Assembly: GCA_036396795.1 (NCBI GenBank)
Contig: DASWKF010000134.1
Coordinates: 62,001 to 126,000, forward strand
From: JAHEEM01 sp036396795
GTDB taxonomy: Bacteria; Pseudomonadota; Gammaproteobacteria; Steroidobacterales; Rariloculaceae
Reading direction: 5' to 3'
Length of the DNA: 64,000 nucleotides
In this document: positions 1 to 8,216 of the stretch, in pieces
How positions within the stretch are numbered: the stretch's first letter is position 1
Layout of the letters: each line of letters opens with the position of its first letter
Program-made: the position numbers and the translations under genes
The notes under the pieces: generated by a model
Databases searched by the model: none
Told to the model about the DNA's origin: nothing
The model's input: only the letters and a program-made list of their open reading frames with translations

Positions 1-408
1 CGCGGCTCGATTCGCGACCGAGCCGATGACGACGCTGTTCGACGGAGTGAGCGCGCGATCGCCCGGCGGTGCGCCGTTGGCGCGCAGTATGAACGCGGCT
101 ACGTTGACGTAGGTTTGCTCGCCGAGGCTGCCCGGCACGCCCGGCGGCATCGGCATGGTCGCGGCGAGATAGGCGATGAGCTGCCGCGCGGTGCGCTCAC
201 GCCAGACATTCACGAAATTGACGCCCACGAGCGCCCGGGCCTCGTTGAGGCCGCTCAGATCGGCCTGATGGCAGCTCGCGCAGTGCAGCCGGTAGGAAGC
301 GAGACCCGCGGCCGCCTGACTTTCGGTGAACGCGCCGGTCTGAGCGAGGCTGCTGCCGGCCGCGAGGGAGGCGATAGCGGCGACGAGACGAATGGATACT
401 CTACGCAT
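1..408 (-). CDS. Exported cytochrome c domain protein, 5' part only (N-terminus of a probable quinoprotein dehydrogenase)
   Basis: The frame starts at an ATG at 408 on the minus strand and is still open at base 1, so only the first 136 residues are visible. They show a signal peptide (basic start MRR, alanine-rich core, cleavage near SSLAQ) and a class I cytochrome c domain with the heme motif CASCH. A segment rich in M-P-P, typical of the axial-methionine region, follows. The tail (ANGAPPG and onwards) resembles cytochrome c domains that precede a PQQ-binding beta propeller in alcohol/glucose dehydrogenases; that extension is inferred because it lies outside the window. It sits 57 bp downstream of the CHRD gene on the same strand and may be co-transcribed. 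Confidence 0.75.
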   Translation of the reverse strand, partial: MRRVSIRLVAAIASLAAGSSLAQTGAFTESQAAAGLASYRLHCASCHQADLSGLNEARALVGVNFVNVWRERTARQLIAYLAATMPMPPGVPGSLGEQTYVNVAAFILRANGAPPGDRALTPSNSVVIGSVANRAA

Positions 409-465
409 GGCTGTATGTCTCTCCGGTTACCGTGAGTCTTCGGCGCGAGTCATCGGGGCGAGCCG

Positions 466-897
466 CTACGGCAACAACCAGCCCCAGAGGTTGCCGTCCG
501 GCGCACTCTCGCTGTGAATCTGGATATAAAGACGCCGGTCTCTCAAAGCCTCGAGGTGCTCGCGAGCGAGCCTCAGCTCGCCCGAGAAGTTTCCCGACAC
601 TGCCGAGTCGACCTCGAGATCGAGCACTGCGGGGCCGCGAATGCCCATCGCAAAGCCTGCGTGCAACCGCGCGACCGTGGCCGGCCCTTGAAGCCCGGAG
701 AAAGAGCCGTCGACCACGAGCCGCCGGCCGTCGAGCACCGCCGTGCCAGATCCCGAGCCCGTAATCAGCGTCCGGATCTCGGCGTCGAGCGGCATCGGCG
801 ACAAGCGGACGGCGAACGTCTCGGTATCCTGCGCGGCGGCGATGCACGCCACGCATATCAGGCTCAAGCCCAGAACTCGTCTCACGATGATCTGCAT
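466..897 (-). CDS. Exported CHRD domain protein
   Basis: This 143-residue protein has a signal peptide (MQIIVRR, hydrophobic core, cleavage near AAAQ). The remainder matches the CHRD fold: a beta-rich domain with the conserved ARLHAG segment, an RGPAV stretch, and the C-terminal pattern YIQIHSESAPDGNLWG that ends such domains. CHRD domains occur in chordin and in many exported bacterial proteins of unknown biochemical role. An in-frame ATG at 912 would add five residues; the ATG at 897 gives the cleaner signal peptide. The next gene on the strand is the truncated cytochrome c gene, so the two may form a small periplasmic operon. Function is unknown. Confidence 0.7.
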   Translation of the reverse strand: MQIIVRRVLGLSLICVACIAAAQDTETFAVRLSPMPLDAEIRTLITGSGSGTAVLDGRRLVVDGSFSGLQGPATVARLHAGFAMGIRGPAVLDLEVDSAVSGNFSGELRLAREHLEALRDRRLYIQIHSESAPDGNLWGWLLP

Positions 898-1067
898 CTC
901 CGCCCTGCCCATGTCCGGAGCCGCCCCGGCGCCGGCTCTTTTCCGCAGAGAATAGCGCGACCGGCGAGCTCGCGCCTAGCAATCCTGCGGCTCGCGGGCG
1001 TTGGGCGCTCCGTCGCCGCGAAAGATGGTAGCCTTGGCGCCGAGCCGGCGTTATCAGGGGGAGAGGA

Positions 1068-1859
1068 ATGAGCGATAACAATGCGCGGGGCCTGCCGTGG
1101 ATGCGGGTTGCATTCCTCGTCGTGCTCGCCGGCGCGCTGCCGAACGCGGCGTTCTCGCAAGCGACACCGACGCGCGCTCACGGCGGCGATTTGTCCGGGG
1201 TCTGGAACCACAGCCCGACGCCCGAGCAGCGCGGCTTCTCGGGCTGGGCCTTCACTGAGGCGCCGCCGGCGATGAGCCCGTGGGCGCAGCAGCGCTTCGA
1301 GGCGTCGAAACCGACTTTCGGGCCGCGCGGCGTGATGGCCTTGCAGTCCAACGATCCCGTGTATCAATGCTATCCGCCGGGGCTGCCGCGCGTGTATTTT
1401 CATCCGTTTCCGATGGAGATCATCCAGTTGCCCGACCGGGTGCTGATGATGTTCGAGTACCACCACCAAAACCGGCAGATCTACACCGACGGCCGCGGCC
1501 ATCGCGACGACCTGCCGCCGCTGTGGATCGGCGATTCGATCGGTTGGTGGGAAGACGAGACGCTCGTCGTCGAAACGGTGAATTTCAACGACAGCACCTG
1601 GCTCGATCGGCGCGGCCTGCCGCACAGCGATCAGCTCAAGGTCGTCGAGCGGTTGAGCCCGACGGACGACGGCCGTCTACGGATCGACATCACCGTCGAG
1701 GATCCGGTGGCCTATCCCGAGCCGTGGACGGGGCAGCGCTTTTACGAGCGCGTCGACTGGCAGATCGAGGAGTTCGCCTGCATGGAGCGTAACCGCAGCG
1801 ACGAGTTTCACGAGTTCGAGTCCCAGATCATGGAGTATGGAGAGGGCGCCGCACCTTGA
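1068..1859 (+). CDS. Exported conserved protein of unknown function (263 aa)
   Basis: The ATG is preceded by a strong purine-rich ribosome site (GGGGGAGAGGA). A signal peptide ends near AAFSQ at about residue 30. The mature part begins with a GDLSGVW motif and carries further patterns (SNDPVYQCYPPG, IYTDGRGH, SIGWWEDETLVVETVNFND, DRRGLPHSDQL) that I recognise from a recurrent family of exported proteins in acidobacteria and oxidising proteobacteria. I know of no assigned function. The many Trp, Tyr and His residues and two cysteines (one in QCYPPG, one in EEFACME) suggest a compact beta-rich ligand-binding domain, but this is inference. It lies just upstream of a small membrane-protein gene on the same strand. 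Confidence 0.6.
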   Translation: MSDNNARGLPWMRVAFLVVLAGALPNAAFSQATPTRAHGGDLSGVWNHSPTPEQRGFSGWAFTEAPPAMSPWAQQRFEASKPTFGPRGVMALQSNDPVYQCYPPGLPRVYFHPFPMEIIQLPDRVLMMFEYHHQNRQIYTDGRGHRDDLPPLWIGDSIGWWEDETLVVETVNFNDSTWLDRRGLPHSDQLKVVERLSPTDDGRLRIDITVEDPVAYPEPWTGQRFYERVDWQIEEFACMERNRSDEFHEFESQIMEYGEGAAP

Positions 1860-1881
1860 GGCCTGAGCAGCGTCGCGCGTC

Positions 1882-2298
1882 TTGAGCAACCTTGCGGCGC
1901 AGTGGATCGAGGTCGCGACCGAATACGCCGGGTGGTTCGTCGGCATTTCGCTCTTGAGCATCGTCGCCACATTCATCTTGCTGCCTGTGCTCGTCGTGCG
2001 TCTGCCGACGAATTACTTCTCGACGGAGCATCGGCTGCGGTCGCGGTATCGCCATCCGCTCGTGCATCTGCTGTTGACCGGCGTCAAAAACCTCATCGGC
2101 CTGTTCTTCGTCCTGACCGGCTTCATGATGCTGGTGCTGCCCGGCCAAGGCCTGCTGACATTGATCGTCGGGCTCACGATCATGAACTACCCGGGCAAGT
2201 TCGCCGTCGAGCGCTGGCTCGTGCGCCGCCGGCACGTGCTGCCGGCATTGAACTGGTTCCGTGTTCGCTACGGGCGTCCGCCGCTGGACGCGCCTTGA
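1882..2298 (+). CDS. PGPGW-type small inner-membrane protein
   Basis: This 138-residue protein starts at a TTG 22 bp after the preceding gene. It has two clear membrane segments: one near residues 17-40, and one near 67-100 that contains the signature VLPGQGLLT followed by NYPGKFAVERWLVRR. This matches the PGPGW family of putative transmembrane proteins. The C-terminus (NWFRVRYGRPPL) is basic and probably cytoplasmic. No catalytic motif is visible and the family has no established role. The TTG start is chosen because the reading frame has no nearby ATG and the N-terminus MSNLAAQWIE leads well into the first helix. Confidence 0.65.
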   Translation: MSNLAAQWIEVATEYAGWFVGISLLSIVATFILLPVLVVRLPTNYFSTEHRLRSRYRHPLVHLLLTGVKNLIGLFFVLTGFMMLVLPGQGLLTLIVGLTIMNYPGKFAVERWLVRRRHVLPALNWFRVRYGRPPLDAP

Positions 2299-2416
2299 GA
2301 CCGGCCGGCCCGTCGGCTCGGAAGCACGGCGACCGGAGGGAGACTGGACCCGGCGAGCCAATCGTACGAGCATACGGGCGTTTTCGGAGCTTCGAGAGGA
2401 GCGGGGAGGAGGAAGC

Positions 2417-2695
2417 GTGAAGCTCAAGGATCTCATTTCGGACTGGCCGCCGCAGGGCTGGACTCGGGGTCCGCTGGCGTGGGACAACGACAGCGGGCTC
2501 TTGAAGCTGGCTGATTTCCAAGGCCCGGATGCCAGCGGCCTGCTCAAGCTCATCGCCAGCGACGCCCAGCTTTGCCGGTGGTCGACCAGTCTCATGATCG
2601 GGGCTTCGGAGCTCAGCGGCGTGCTCCACGAAGCGCTCAACATGGCCCTCGGTAGAACCTTGAGCGAAGCAGGCGAGATCGAGCTCGACCCTTGA
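2417..2695 (+). CDS. Hypothetical small protein (92 aa)
   Basis: A GTG start at 2417 follows a good ribosome site (GGAGGAGGAAGC) and gives a 92-residue soluble protein beginning MKLKDLISDWPPQGW. It has two tryptophan-rich N-terminal segments and a helical C-terminal half. I do not recognise the family and see no signal peptide or membrane segment. The frame is open upstream as far as 2261, but the strong ribosome site favours the shorter form. It stands between the PGPGW membrane protein and the gluconate-dehydrogenase-like genes and looks like an independent gene. Confidence 0.5.
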   Translation: MKLKDLISDWPPQGWTRGPLAWDNDSGLLKLADFQGPDASGLLKLIASDAQLCRWSTSLMIGASELSGVLHEALNMALGRTLSEAGEIELDP

Positions 2696-2709
2696 GCGTG
2701 AGGCGAGCG

Positions 2710-2739
2710 TGGACGCCGCTCGCCGATAGGTCTTACACT
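2710..2739 (+). promoter_or_regulatory. Possible sigma70-type promoter before the GMC dehydrogenase operon
   Basis: A TGGACG hexamer at 2710-2715 and TACACT at 2734-2739 are separated by 18 bp, each matching four of six consensus positions. The -10 element ends 61 bp before the ATG of the subunit 3 gene. This is pattern matching only. Confidence 0.3.
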
Positions 2740-2800
2740 GGCCGGCAGGTTCGGCAGGCCGGCCGAGCCGCGCGCGATTGCGGCAACAGGGGGAGCCGTC

Positions 2801-3496
2801 ATGAGCAACGATGACCGCCGCAGCTTTCTAAAGAAGGTCGGCGCTCTCGGCGGGATCTCGGCGATAGCGCCGTTAGGCCCGGCTGCGGCGCAGCCCGCGC
2901 CGGCGGCAGCGGATCCGCCGCTGCCCGCCTACCAGTTCTTCTCACCGCCGGAAGCGGCATTCATCGAAGCCGCCGTCGATCGTTTCATACCGGCCGACGA
3001 GCTGACGCCTGGCGGCGCCGACTGCGGCGTCGCGATCTTCATCGACCGGCAGCTCGCCGGCGCCTGGGGCGCGGGCGCGCGGCTTTATCGGCAAGGCCCG
3101 TGGCAGACCGGTACCCCGCAGCAGGGTTACCAGCTGCCGCTCACGCCGGCGGAGCTCTATCGGCGCGGTATCGCCGCCGTGAACGCGCACTGCGTCTCGC
3201 AGCACGGCCGGGAATTCGACCGTCTCGCCGCCGACGTGCAGATCGCCGTGCTCAAGAGCATGGAGAGCGCCGAGCTCGCCCTCGAGGAAATCCCCGCGCG
3301 GATGTTCTTCGAGATCATGTTGCAGAACGCCATGGAGGGATTCTTCGCGGATCCGCTCTACGGCGGCAACCGCGACAAGGTGTCCTGGAAGATGATCGGC
3401 TATCCGGGCGTCATCGCCATCTACTCCGAGGACATCAAGAACTACCTCAACAAGCCCTACGACGCCGATTCGACGAGCATCCTGGATCTGGTCTGA
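2801..3496 (+). CDS. Gluconate 2-dehydrogenase subunit 3 family protein, Tat-exported
   Basis: The N-terminus carries a twin-arginine signal (DDRRSFLKKVGALGG) with cleavage near PAAAQ, so the 231-residue protein is probably exported folded. The mature domain matches the gluconate 2-dehydrogenase subunit 3 family: a helical partner with FFSPPEAAFIEAAVDRFIPAD near its start and the conserved MFFEIMLQNAMEGFFADPLYGGN and GYPG segments in its second half. In characterised systems this small subunit assists maturation or Tat export of the flavin subunit. The gene is followed after 5 bp by the GMC flavoprotein and then a cytochrome c, giving the usual three-component periplasmic dehydrogenase layout. 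The ATG has a strong ribosome site (CAGGGGGAG). Confidence 0.85.
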   Translation: MSNDDRRSFLKKVGALGGISAIAPLGPAAAQPAPAAADPPLPAYQFFSPPEAAFIEAAVDRFIPADELTPGGADCGVAIFIDRQLAGAWGAGARLYRQGPWQTGTPQQGYQLPLTPAELYRRGIAAVNAHCVSQHGREFDRLAADVQIAVLKSMESAELALEEIPARMFFEIMLQNAMEGFFADPLYGGNRDKVSWKMIGYPGVIAIYSEDIKNYLNKPYDADSTSILDLV

Positions 3497-3501
3497 GACG
3501 C

Positions 3502-5271
3502 GTGGCCACTACACTCAAGGAAGTCGACGTCGTTCTGGTGGGAATGGGCTGGACCGGCGGCATTCTCGCCAAGGAGCTCAGCGACGCGGGCTTGAGCGTC
3601 GTCGGGCTGGAGCGCGGCGCGAGCCGCAGCACCGATCCCGACTTCTCCGTGCCGATGATTCGCGACGAGCTCAGGTATGCGGTACGCCAGGAGCTCATGC
3701 AGAACGCCGAGCGCGACACGCTCAGCTTTCGCAACAACGTCAAGCAAACGGCGTTGCCCATTCGGCGCCTGGGCTCGTTCCTCCCCGGCGAAGGCGTCGG
3801 CGGCGCGGGCGTGCACTGGAACGGCGTCACCTGGCGCTGGTCGCGCATCGATCATGCGATCAGGACGTTCTACGAGGAGCGCTACGGCGCGGATTTCGTT
3901 CCCGGCGACATGGTGCTTCAGGATTGGAGCATCAGCTACGAGGAGCTCGAGCCGTATTACGACCGCTTCGAGCGCGTCGCGGGCGTCAGCGGCCGCGCGG
4001 GCAACGTACGCGGTGAGTTGCGCCCCGGCGGAAACGTCTTCGAAGGCGTGCGGCAGAGCGAATATCCGCTGCCACCGCTGGAGCCTGCGTACTCGAACAT
4101 CCTGTTCACCGAAGCGGCGCAAGAGCTCGGCTACCATCCGTTCCCACAGCCGGCGGCGAACGCCTCCGAGCCTTACACCAATCCCTACGGCCTGCGGCTT
4201 GCGCGCTGCCAGTACTGCGGCCATTGCGAGCGCTTCGGCTGTGAGGCGAACGCCAAGGGCAGCCCGCACAACACCGTGATCCCGGCGGCGATGCGCAATG
4301 CGAGCTTCGAGCTCAGAACCCAGAGCTGGGTCACGCGCATCAATTCCGATCCGGCTTCCGGCAAAGCGACGGGCGTCAGCTACACGAGCATGACGAACGG
4401 CGAGGAATACGAGCAGCCGGCGGGGATCGTGATCCTGTGCGCATACGCAATCAACAACGTGCACCTGATGTTGTTGTCGGGCATCGGCAAGCCCTACGAC
4501 CCGGTGTCCAACTCGGGCGTCGTCGGCAAGAACTACTGCTATCAGGTCGATGCCGGCGTGACCCTGTTCTTCGGCGACAGGCTCTTCAATCCCTTCATGG
4601 CCGCGGGCGCGCTCGGCGCCGTTTGCGACGACTTCCACGCGAACGAGGACTTCGACCGGGCTGCAGCCGGCTTCATCGGGGGCGGCACTGTCCGCAACAG
4701 CTCCAGCGGCGGCCGCCCGATTCAATCGCGAGCGATGCCGCCCGGAACGCCGCGCTGGGGCACCGGCTGGAAGCAGGCGACGGCGCAGTGGTACGGGCGA
4801 AGCATGAACGTGCGTGGCACCGTGGGCAACATGCCCAACCGCTACAACTACTACGACCTCGATCCGACCTATCGCAATGCTCTCGGTCAGCCGCTCATGC
4901 GGCTGACCTACGATTTCGTCGACAACGACCGTAGGGCGGCGCAGTTCATGGCTGAACAGGCGCATCGAGTCGCGCGCGTGCTCAACCCGGACATTCTGAC
5001 CGAGCCGCGCGCGCTAACCGGAAGCTACTCGATCGTGCCGTATCAGAGCACCCACAACACCGGCGGCACGATCTTGGGCGCGACCCCGGCCGAGGGTGTC
5101 GTCAACCGCTATCTGCAGAGTTGGGATCTGCACAACCTGTTCGTCATGGGCGCAGGCGTGTTCCCGCATAACTCCGCCTACAACCCCACGGGTCCGGTCG
5201 GCGCCCTCGCCTATTGGGCCGCCGATGCGATCGTCAATCGTTATCGGCACAATCCCGGGCCCTTGGTCTGA
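3502..5271 (+). CDS. GMC-family FAD-dependent dehydrogenase (large subunit)
   Basis: The GTG start at 3502 gives 589 residues. An FAD-binding Rossmann motif (VLVGMGWTGGILAKEL) opens the protein. It is followed by the GMC-type GVGGAGVHWNGVTW segment, a cysteine-rich CQYCGHCERFGCE cluster around residues 235-247, and the C-terminal active-site region with a His (THNTGGT) and Asn (YNPTGPVGALAYWAADAI). It resembles the catalytic subunit of gluconate 2-dehydrogenase and related sugar/alcohol dehydrogenases, which oxidise a hydroxyl group in the periplasm and pass electrons to a cytochrome c. It has no signal of its own and would ride out with the Tat-tagged subunit 3. The actual substrate cannot be told from sequence. 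Confidence 0.87.
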   Translation: MATTLKEVDVVLVGMGWTGGILAKELSDAGLSVVGLERGASRSTDPDFSVPMIRDELRYAVRQELMQNAERDTLSFRNNVKQTALPIRRLGSFLPGEGVGGAGVHWNGVTWRWSRIDHAIRTFYEERYGADFVPGDMVLQDWSISYEELEPYYDRFERVAGVSGRAGNVRGELRPGGNVFEGVRQSEYPLPPLEPAYSNILFTEAAQELGYHPFPQPAANASEPYTNPYGLRLARCQYCGHCERFGCEANAKGSPHNTVIPAAMRNASFELRTQSWVTRINSDPASGKATGVSYTSMTNGEEYEQPAGIVILCAYAINNVHLMLLSGIGKPYDPVSNSGVVGKNYCYQVDAGVTLFFGDRLFNPFMAAGALGAVCDDFHANEDFDRAAAGFIGGGTVRNSSSGGRPIQSRAMPPGTPRWGTGWKQATAQWYGRSMNVRGTVGNMPNRYNYYDLDPTYRNALGQPLMRLTYDFVDNDRRAAQFMAEQAHRVARVLNPDILTEPRALTGSYSIVPYQSTHNTGGTILGATPAEGVVNRYLQSWDLHNLFVMGAGVFPHNSAYNPTGPVGALAYWAADAIVNRYRHNPGPLV

Positions 5272-5282
5272 CAAAGCAAGAC

Positions 5283-5681
5283 GTGATTGGAACGCTGCGC
5301 CGCAAACTCGGGTTCATCGTGTCATTCGTCTTGACGCTGGCTTCGTCGAACGCCGGCCTCGCCGCCGATCCCGAAAACGGTCGCACGGTGTTCGCCGAGT
5401 GCGCGGCCTGCCATACGCTCGCGGAACCGACTGGCGAGGAGGCCTTGGGCCCGAGCCTCGAAGGCCTGCTCGGCGCGACCGCCGGTTCGCGCGACGACTA
5501 TCGCTACTCCGCTGCGATGCGCCGCAGCGGCATCGTTTGGACGCCGGAGACGCTCGAGCAGTTCATCGCCGATCCGCAGGGGCTCGTGCGCGGCAACCGC
5601 ATGGCGTTCGCCGGGATCAGCGACGAGACCGCGCGCGCCGATCTCCTCGCCTATCTCGCCCAAGAGCTCGCAGCCGAGTAG
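5283..5681 (+). CDS. Exported class I cytochrome c, electron acceptor of the GMC dehydrogenase
   Basis: Reading from GTG 5283 gives 132 residues: a signal peptide (MIGTLRRKLGF, hydrophobic core, cleavage near GLAA) and a single-heme cytochrome c domain. The heme motif is CAACH at residues 40-44, with the axial methionine probably in NRMAFAG. The fold ends with the usual helix (DLLAYLAQELAAE). The pattern LGPSLEGLLG after the heme site is typical of cytochrome c2/c550-like carriers. The gene begins 11 bp after the GMC gene, so it is most likely the redox partner of that enzyme. The start is uncertain because no strong ribosome site is seen. Confidence 0.8.
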   Translation: MIGTLRRKLGFIVSFVLTLASSNAGLAADPENGRTVFAECAACHTLAEPTGEEALGPSLEGLLGATAGSRDDYRYSAAMRRSGIVWTPETLEQFIADPQGLVRGNRMAFAGISDETARADLLAYLAQELAAE

Positions 5682-5724
5682 ACTGGCCAACAAGCCTTCG
5701 ATTCAGTCTCAGGCGCGTGCCGGT

Positions 5725-6081
5725 GTGCGTGCAGTAGGATTCGCGATAGTTCTCCTGTGCTTCAGCAACGTCTTCATGACGTTCGCTTGGTATGCGCATC
5801 TGAAGGAGCTCAACCACAAACCGTGGATCGTCGCCGCACTGTTCAGCTGGGGCATCGCCTTGTTCGAGTACCTTCTGCAAGTTCCAGGGAATCGCATCGG
5901 TTACACCGTGCTTTCCGTCGGCCAACTCAAGATCCTGCAGGAAGTGATCACGCTCAGCGTGTTTGTGCCGTTCGCCGTGTTATATCTCAAGGAGCCGCTG
6001 AAGCTGGACTACCTTTGGGCGGCAATCTGCATCATGGGCGCCGTATTCTTCATCTTTCGGAGCCGGCTGGTCGGCGGTTGA
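5725..6081 (+). CDS. DMT-like small membrane protein, DUF486 family
   Basis: This 118-residue protein has four predicted membrane helices and matches DUF486: the FMTFAWYAHLK motif after helix 1, a central EYLLQVPGNRIGY segment, and YLKEPLKLDYLWAAICIMGAVFF at the end. DUF486 proteins look like half-size drug/metabolite transporters; no substrate is established. It starts at a GTG and follows the cytochrome gene by about 44 bp on the same strand. It begins a run of small, tightly packed genes with slightly less extreme base composition than their surroundings. Confidence 0.75.
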   Translation: MRAVGFAIVLLCFSNVFMTFAWYAHLKELNHKPWIVAALFSWGIALFEYLLQVPGNRIGYTVLSVGQLKILQEVITLSVFVPFAVLYLKEPLKLDYLWAAICIMGAVFFIFRSRLVGG

Positions 6082-6152
6082 GCAAGCATTCCGCGACCTA
6101 TCGATCTCGGAGTGGTGGCGGTCGCCCGCCGGCGCTTCCATGGGGGCTTCGT

Positions 6153-6536
6153 ATGGCTGTTCGTATCGTCAGACTGGGCATGCCTCGATCCAAGACGGAG
6201 GGGCTTCGCATCGGCACGGTCCGGCGTCCCCCGAGGGGCGTTTCGAAAGGCGAGTACGCTCGCCAGGACATCTACGACGTATGGTTTCCGAACTTGTCTC
6301 CGAGCGAATCCCTGCTGAAGGAGACCTCTGCCGATGGTGATAACTCCTGGAAGAGATTCAGGCGCAGATTCTTGACTGAGATGAAGGCGCCGGAGGCCCG
6401 CCGGGATCTGGATCTGCTGGCCGCGCTATCCCATCGGACCGACTTCGCCATCGGCTGCTACTGCGAGGATGAATCCCGTTGCCATCGATCTATACTCAAG
6501 GAGTTGCTCGATCAACGAGGGGCCGACATCAAATGA
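6153..6536 (+). CDS. DUF488 family protein
   Basis: An ATG at 6153 after GGGGG gives 127 residues. The protein shows the DUF488 layout: a start with VRLG and the basic RIGTVRRPPRGV segment, a central YDVWFPNLSPS, and a C-terminal cysteine cluster CYCEDESRCHRSIL, the family's most conserved block (C-x-C-x5-CHR). DUF488 members are small cytosolic proteins, some linked to nucleotide or DNA processing, without a settled activity. The stop codon overlaps the next gene's ATG (ATGA), implying translational coupling. Confidence 0.75.
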   Translation: MAVRIVRLGMPRSKTEGLRIGTVRRPPRGVSKGEYARQDIYDVWFPNLSPSESLLKETSADGDNSWKRFRRRFLTEMKAPEARRDLDLLAALSHRTDFAIGCYCEDESRCHRSILKELLDQRGADIK

Positions 6537-7123
6537 TCTCTCACTGCGATGAGGATCTGCGTCGCGCTCTGTTGGCCCTGGTAGCTGAAGACACTCGGCT
6601 CAGGGCGGAACTCGCCGCGGATGGTTCGCTATACGAAGGCTATCACCCGAAGATGCAGGCAGTTCACCAGCGCAATGCCGCACGATTGACCGCCGTTCTC
6701 GATGAGCGCGGCTGGCCCGGTGCTTCGTCGGTCGGCCGCGATGGCGCCGAGGCTGCATGGCTCATCGCACAGCACGCGATCGGCGAGCCGGCATTTCAAC
6801 GTCGTTGTCTTCGAATCCTTCAGGAAGCTGCGGCCTCAGGCGATGTGCCGGCGTGGCAACCCGCGATGTTGGAGGATCGTGTGCGGATGTTCGAAGGCCG
6901 GCCCCAACTCTACGGCACGCAGCTCGAGCGAGACGAGGACGGAACACCTCGGCCGTACGTGATCGAGGATCCGGAGCAGGTCGAAGAGCGCCGGTGCGCG
7001 GTCGGGCTGGAGCCGCTTAGCGAGCGACTGGCACGAGAGAAACCGGAGCCCTTGCCGCGAGACCGGGAGCGGTTCGAGGGAGAGTATCAATCTTGGTTGC
7101 TCCGGGTCGGCTGGCGATCATGA
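6533..7123 (+). CDS. DUF6624 family protein
   Basis: The ATG overlaps the previous stop codon by four bases and gives 196 residues. Conserved features of this family are visible: NAARLTAVLDERGWPG, SSVGRDGAEAAWLIAQHA, a central LEDRVRMFEGRPQLYGTQ and the ending EERRCAVGLEPLSERL. Family members are often encoded beside small uncharacterised or toxin-like proteins, but no biochemical role is established. There is no signal peptide or membrane segment. Its own stop overlaps the ATG of the next gene, so it is the middle of a coupled set. Confidence 0.7.
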   Translation: MISHCDEDLRRALLALVAEDTRLRAELAADGSLYEGYHPKMQAVHQRNAARLTAVLDERGWPGASSVGRDGAEAAWLIAQHAIGEPAFQRRCLRILQEAAASGDVPAWQPAMLEDRVRMFEGRPQLYGTQLERDEDGTPRPYVIEDPEQVEERRCAVGLEPLSERLAREKPEPLPRDRERFEGEYQSWLLRVGWRS

Positions 7124-7785
7124 CATCGAAGGCGCTGCCCTGGTTTCTCTTACTCTGTTCTGTGAGCTGCGGGTGGACTTGCGTCCTCGCGCAGGGCTCT
7201 CAGAGCGCGGATCCGGCTGTCGTGTTTCACGCGCTCGAGCAGCATTTGCTCGATGCCCGCAACGTGCGGCTGGATTTTCATGTGACCGCGGAAGGTGTCG
7301 TCGAGGCGGATCTTCGTGGAAGCCTGGAAATCGATCGCGCGCACCGAGCGCACGTGACTGCCTCGGGCCGTTTCACCGGGCAGCCGGTTTCGCTGCGATT
7401 CGATGCGGACGGCGAACAGTACGAACTCGACAACGGGACGGGACTGGCGATGGCCATGAGACCCGCCTATTTGGAGGAAGCCATCATCATCGGGCTCACA
7501 CGCATGGGTATTCTGCACAATCTCGCCAGGCTCGTCGGCGGGGTGCCGCCGGATCATTCGGAGGGAGGCGCCGGTGAATGGGTTACGGTCGACTCCTTCA
7601 CGGCTGGCGGCGCCGATGCCGCCTCGATCTCGTTCGACATCACTGTCGCGGGACAGCCGGCCGGCTCGGCGTCGCTGGAGGTCGATTCGCAAGGCAACCC
7701 CGTCGTTCGACGCCAAACCGTCCAGTTCGAGTCGGGAGAGATGCGGGTGGTCGAGCGGTATTCGACGTTGACGATCGGGCCATGA
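7120..7785 (+). CDS. Exported protein of unknown function (221 aa), LolA-like beta pattern
   Basis: The ATG overlaps the stop of the DUF6624 gene. A signal peptide (MTSKALPWFLLLCSV, cleavage near VLAQG) precedes a domain of alternating short strands (VRLDFHVTAEGVVEADLRG, GRFTGQPVSLRFDADGEQYEL) and a C-terminal strand set. This resembles the half-barrel of LolA-like or DUF2092-type periplasmic proteins, but I find no family signature and leave the function open. The SVSC in the signal region is a poor lipobox, so a lipoprotein is unlikely. It is translationally coupled to the next VOC gene. Confidence 0.55.
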   Translation: MTSKALPWFLLLCSVSCGWTCVLAQGSQSADPAVVFHALEQHLLDARNVRLDFHVTAEGVVEADLRGSLEIDRAHRAHVTASGRFTGQPVSLRFDADGEQYELDNGTGLAMAMRPAYLEEAIIIGLTRMGILHNLARLVGGVPPDHSEGGAGEWVTVDSFTAGGADAASISFDITVAGQPAGSASLEVDSQGNPVVRRQTVQFESGEMRVVERYSTLTIGP

Positions 7786-8216
7786 ATCGGGAGCGAGTCG
7801 TCGGCTCAATGAACGTCCTGATCAATGTTGACGTCGACGACCTGGAGGCTGCCGTTTCCTTCTACATGGCAGGCTTCGGATTGGAGATCGGCCGCCGCTT
7901 CGGCGATGCCGGCGTCGAATTGCTGGGAGGCTCGTCGCCGATCTATCTGTTGAAGAAGGACGCCGGAACATCCGTATCGGCGCACAGCACTCAGAAGCGC
8001 AGCTACGACCGCCACTGGACTCCTGTTCATCTGGATTTCGTCGTCGAGAAGATCGAGCGTGCGGTCGATAGAGCGCTCTCGGCCGGCGCCGTGCTGGAGG
8101 CCCCGATCAAAACGAGTCGTTGGGGCCGTTTGGGGTTGTTGTCGGACCCATTCGGACACGGATTCTGTCTGGTCGAGTTCTTGGGCCGGGGCTATGACGA
8201 GATTGCGTCAAAGTAG
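7782..8216 (+). CDS. VOC family (glyoxalase-like) protein
   Basis: This 144-residue protein has one VOC unit: NVLINVDVDDLEAAVSFYMAGFGLEIGRRF in the first beta-alpha-beta-beta-beta module, WTPVHLDFVVEKIERAVDRALSAGA in the second, and the final LLSDPFGHGFCLVEF where the metal-ligand glutamate of glyoxalases lies. The substrate is unknown. The ATG at 7782 overlaps the previous stop; an in-frame ATG at 7809 is an alternative and gives the more usual VOC N-terminus. The 3' end overlaps the DUF3052 gene by 23 bases. Confidence 0.75.
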   Translation: MNRERVVGSMNVLINVDVDDLEAAVSFYMAGFGLEIGRRFGDAGVELLGGSSPIYLLKKDAGTSVSAHSTQKRSYDRHWTPVHLDFVVEKIERAVDRALSAGAVLEAPIKTSRWGRLGLLSDPFGHGFCLVEFLGRGYDEIASK

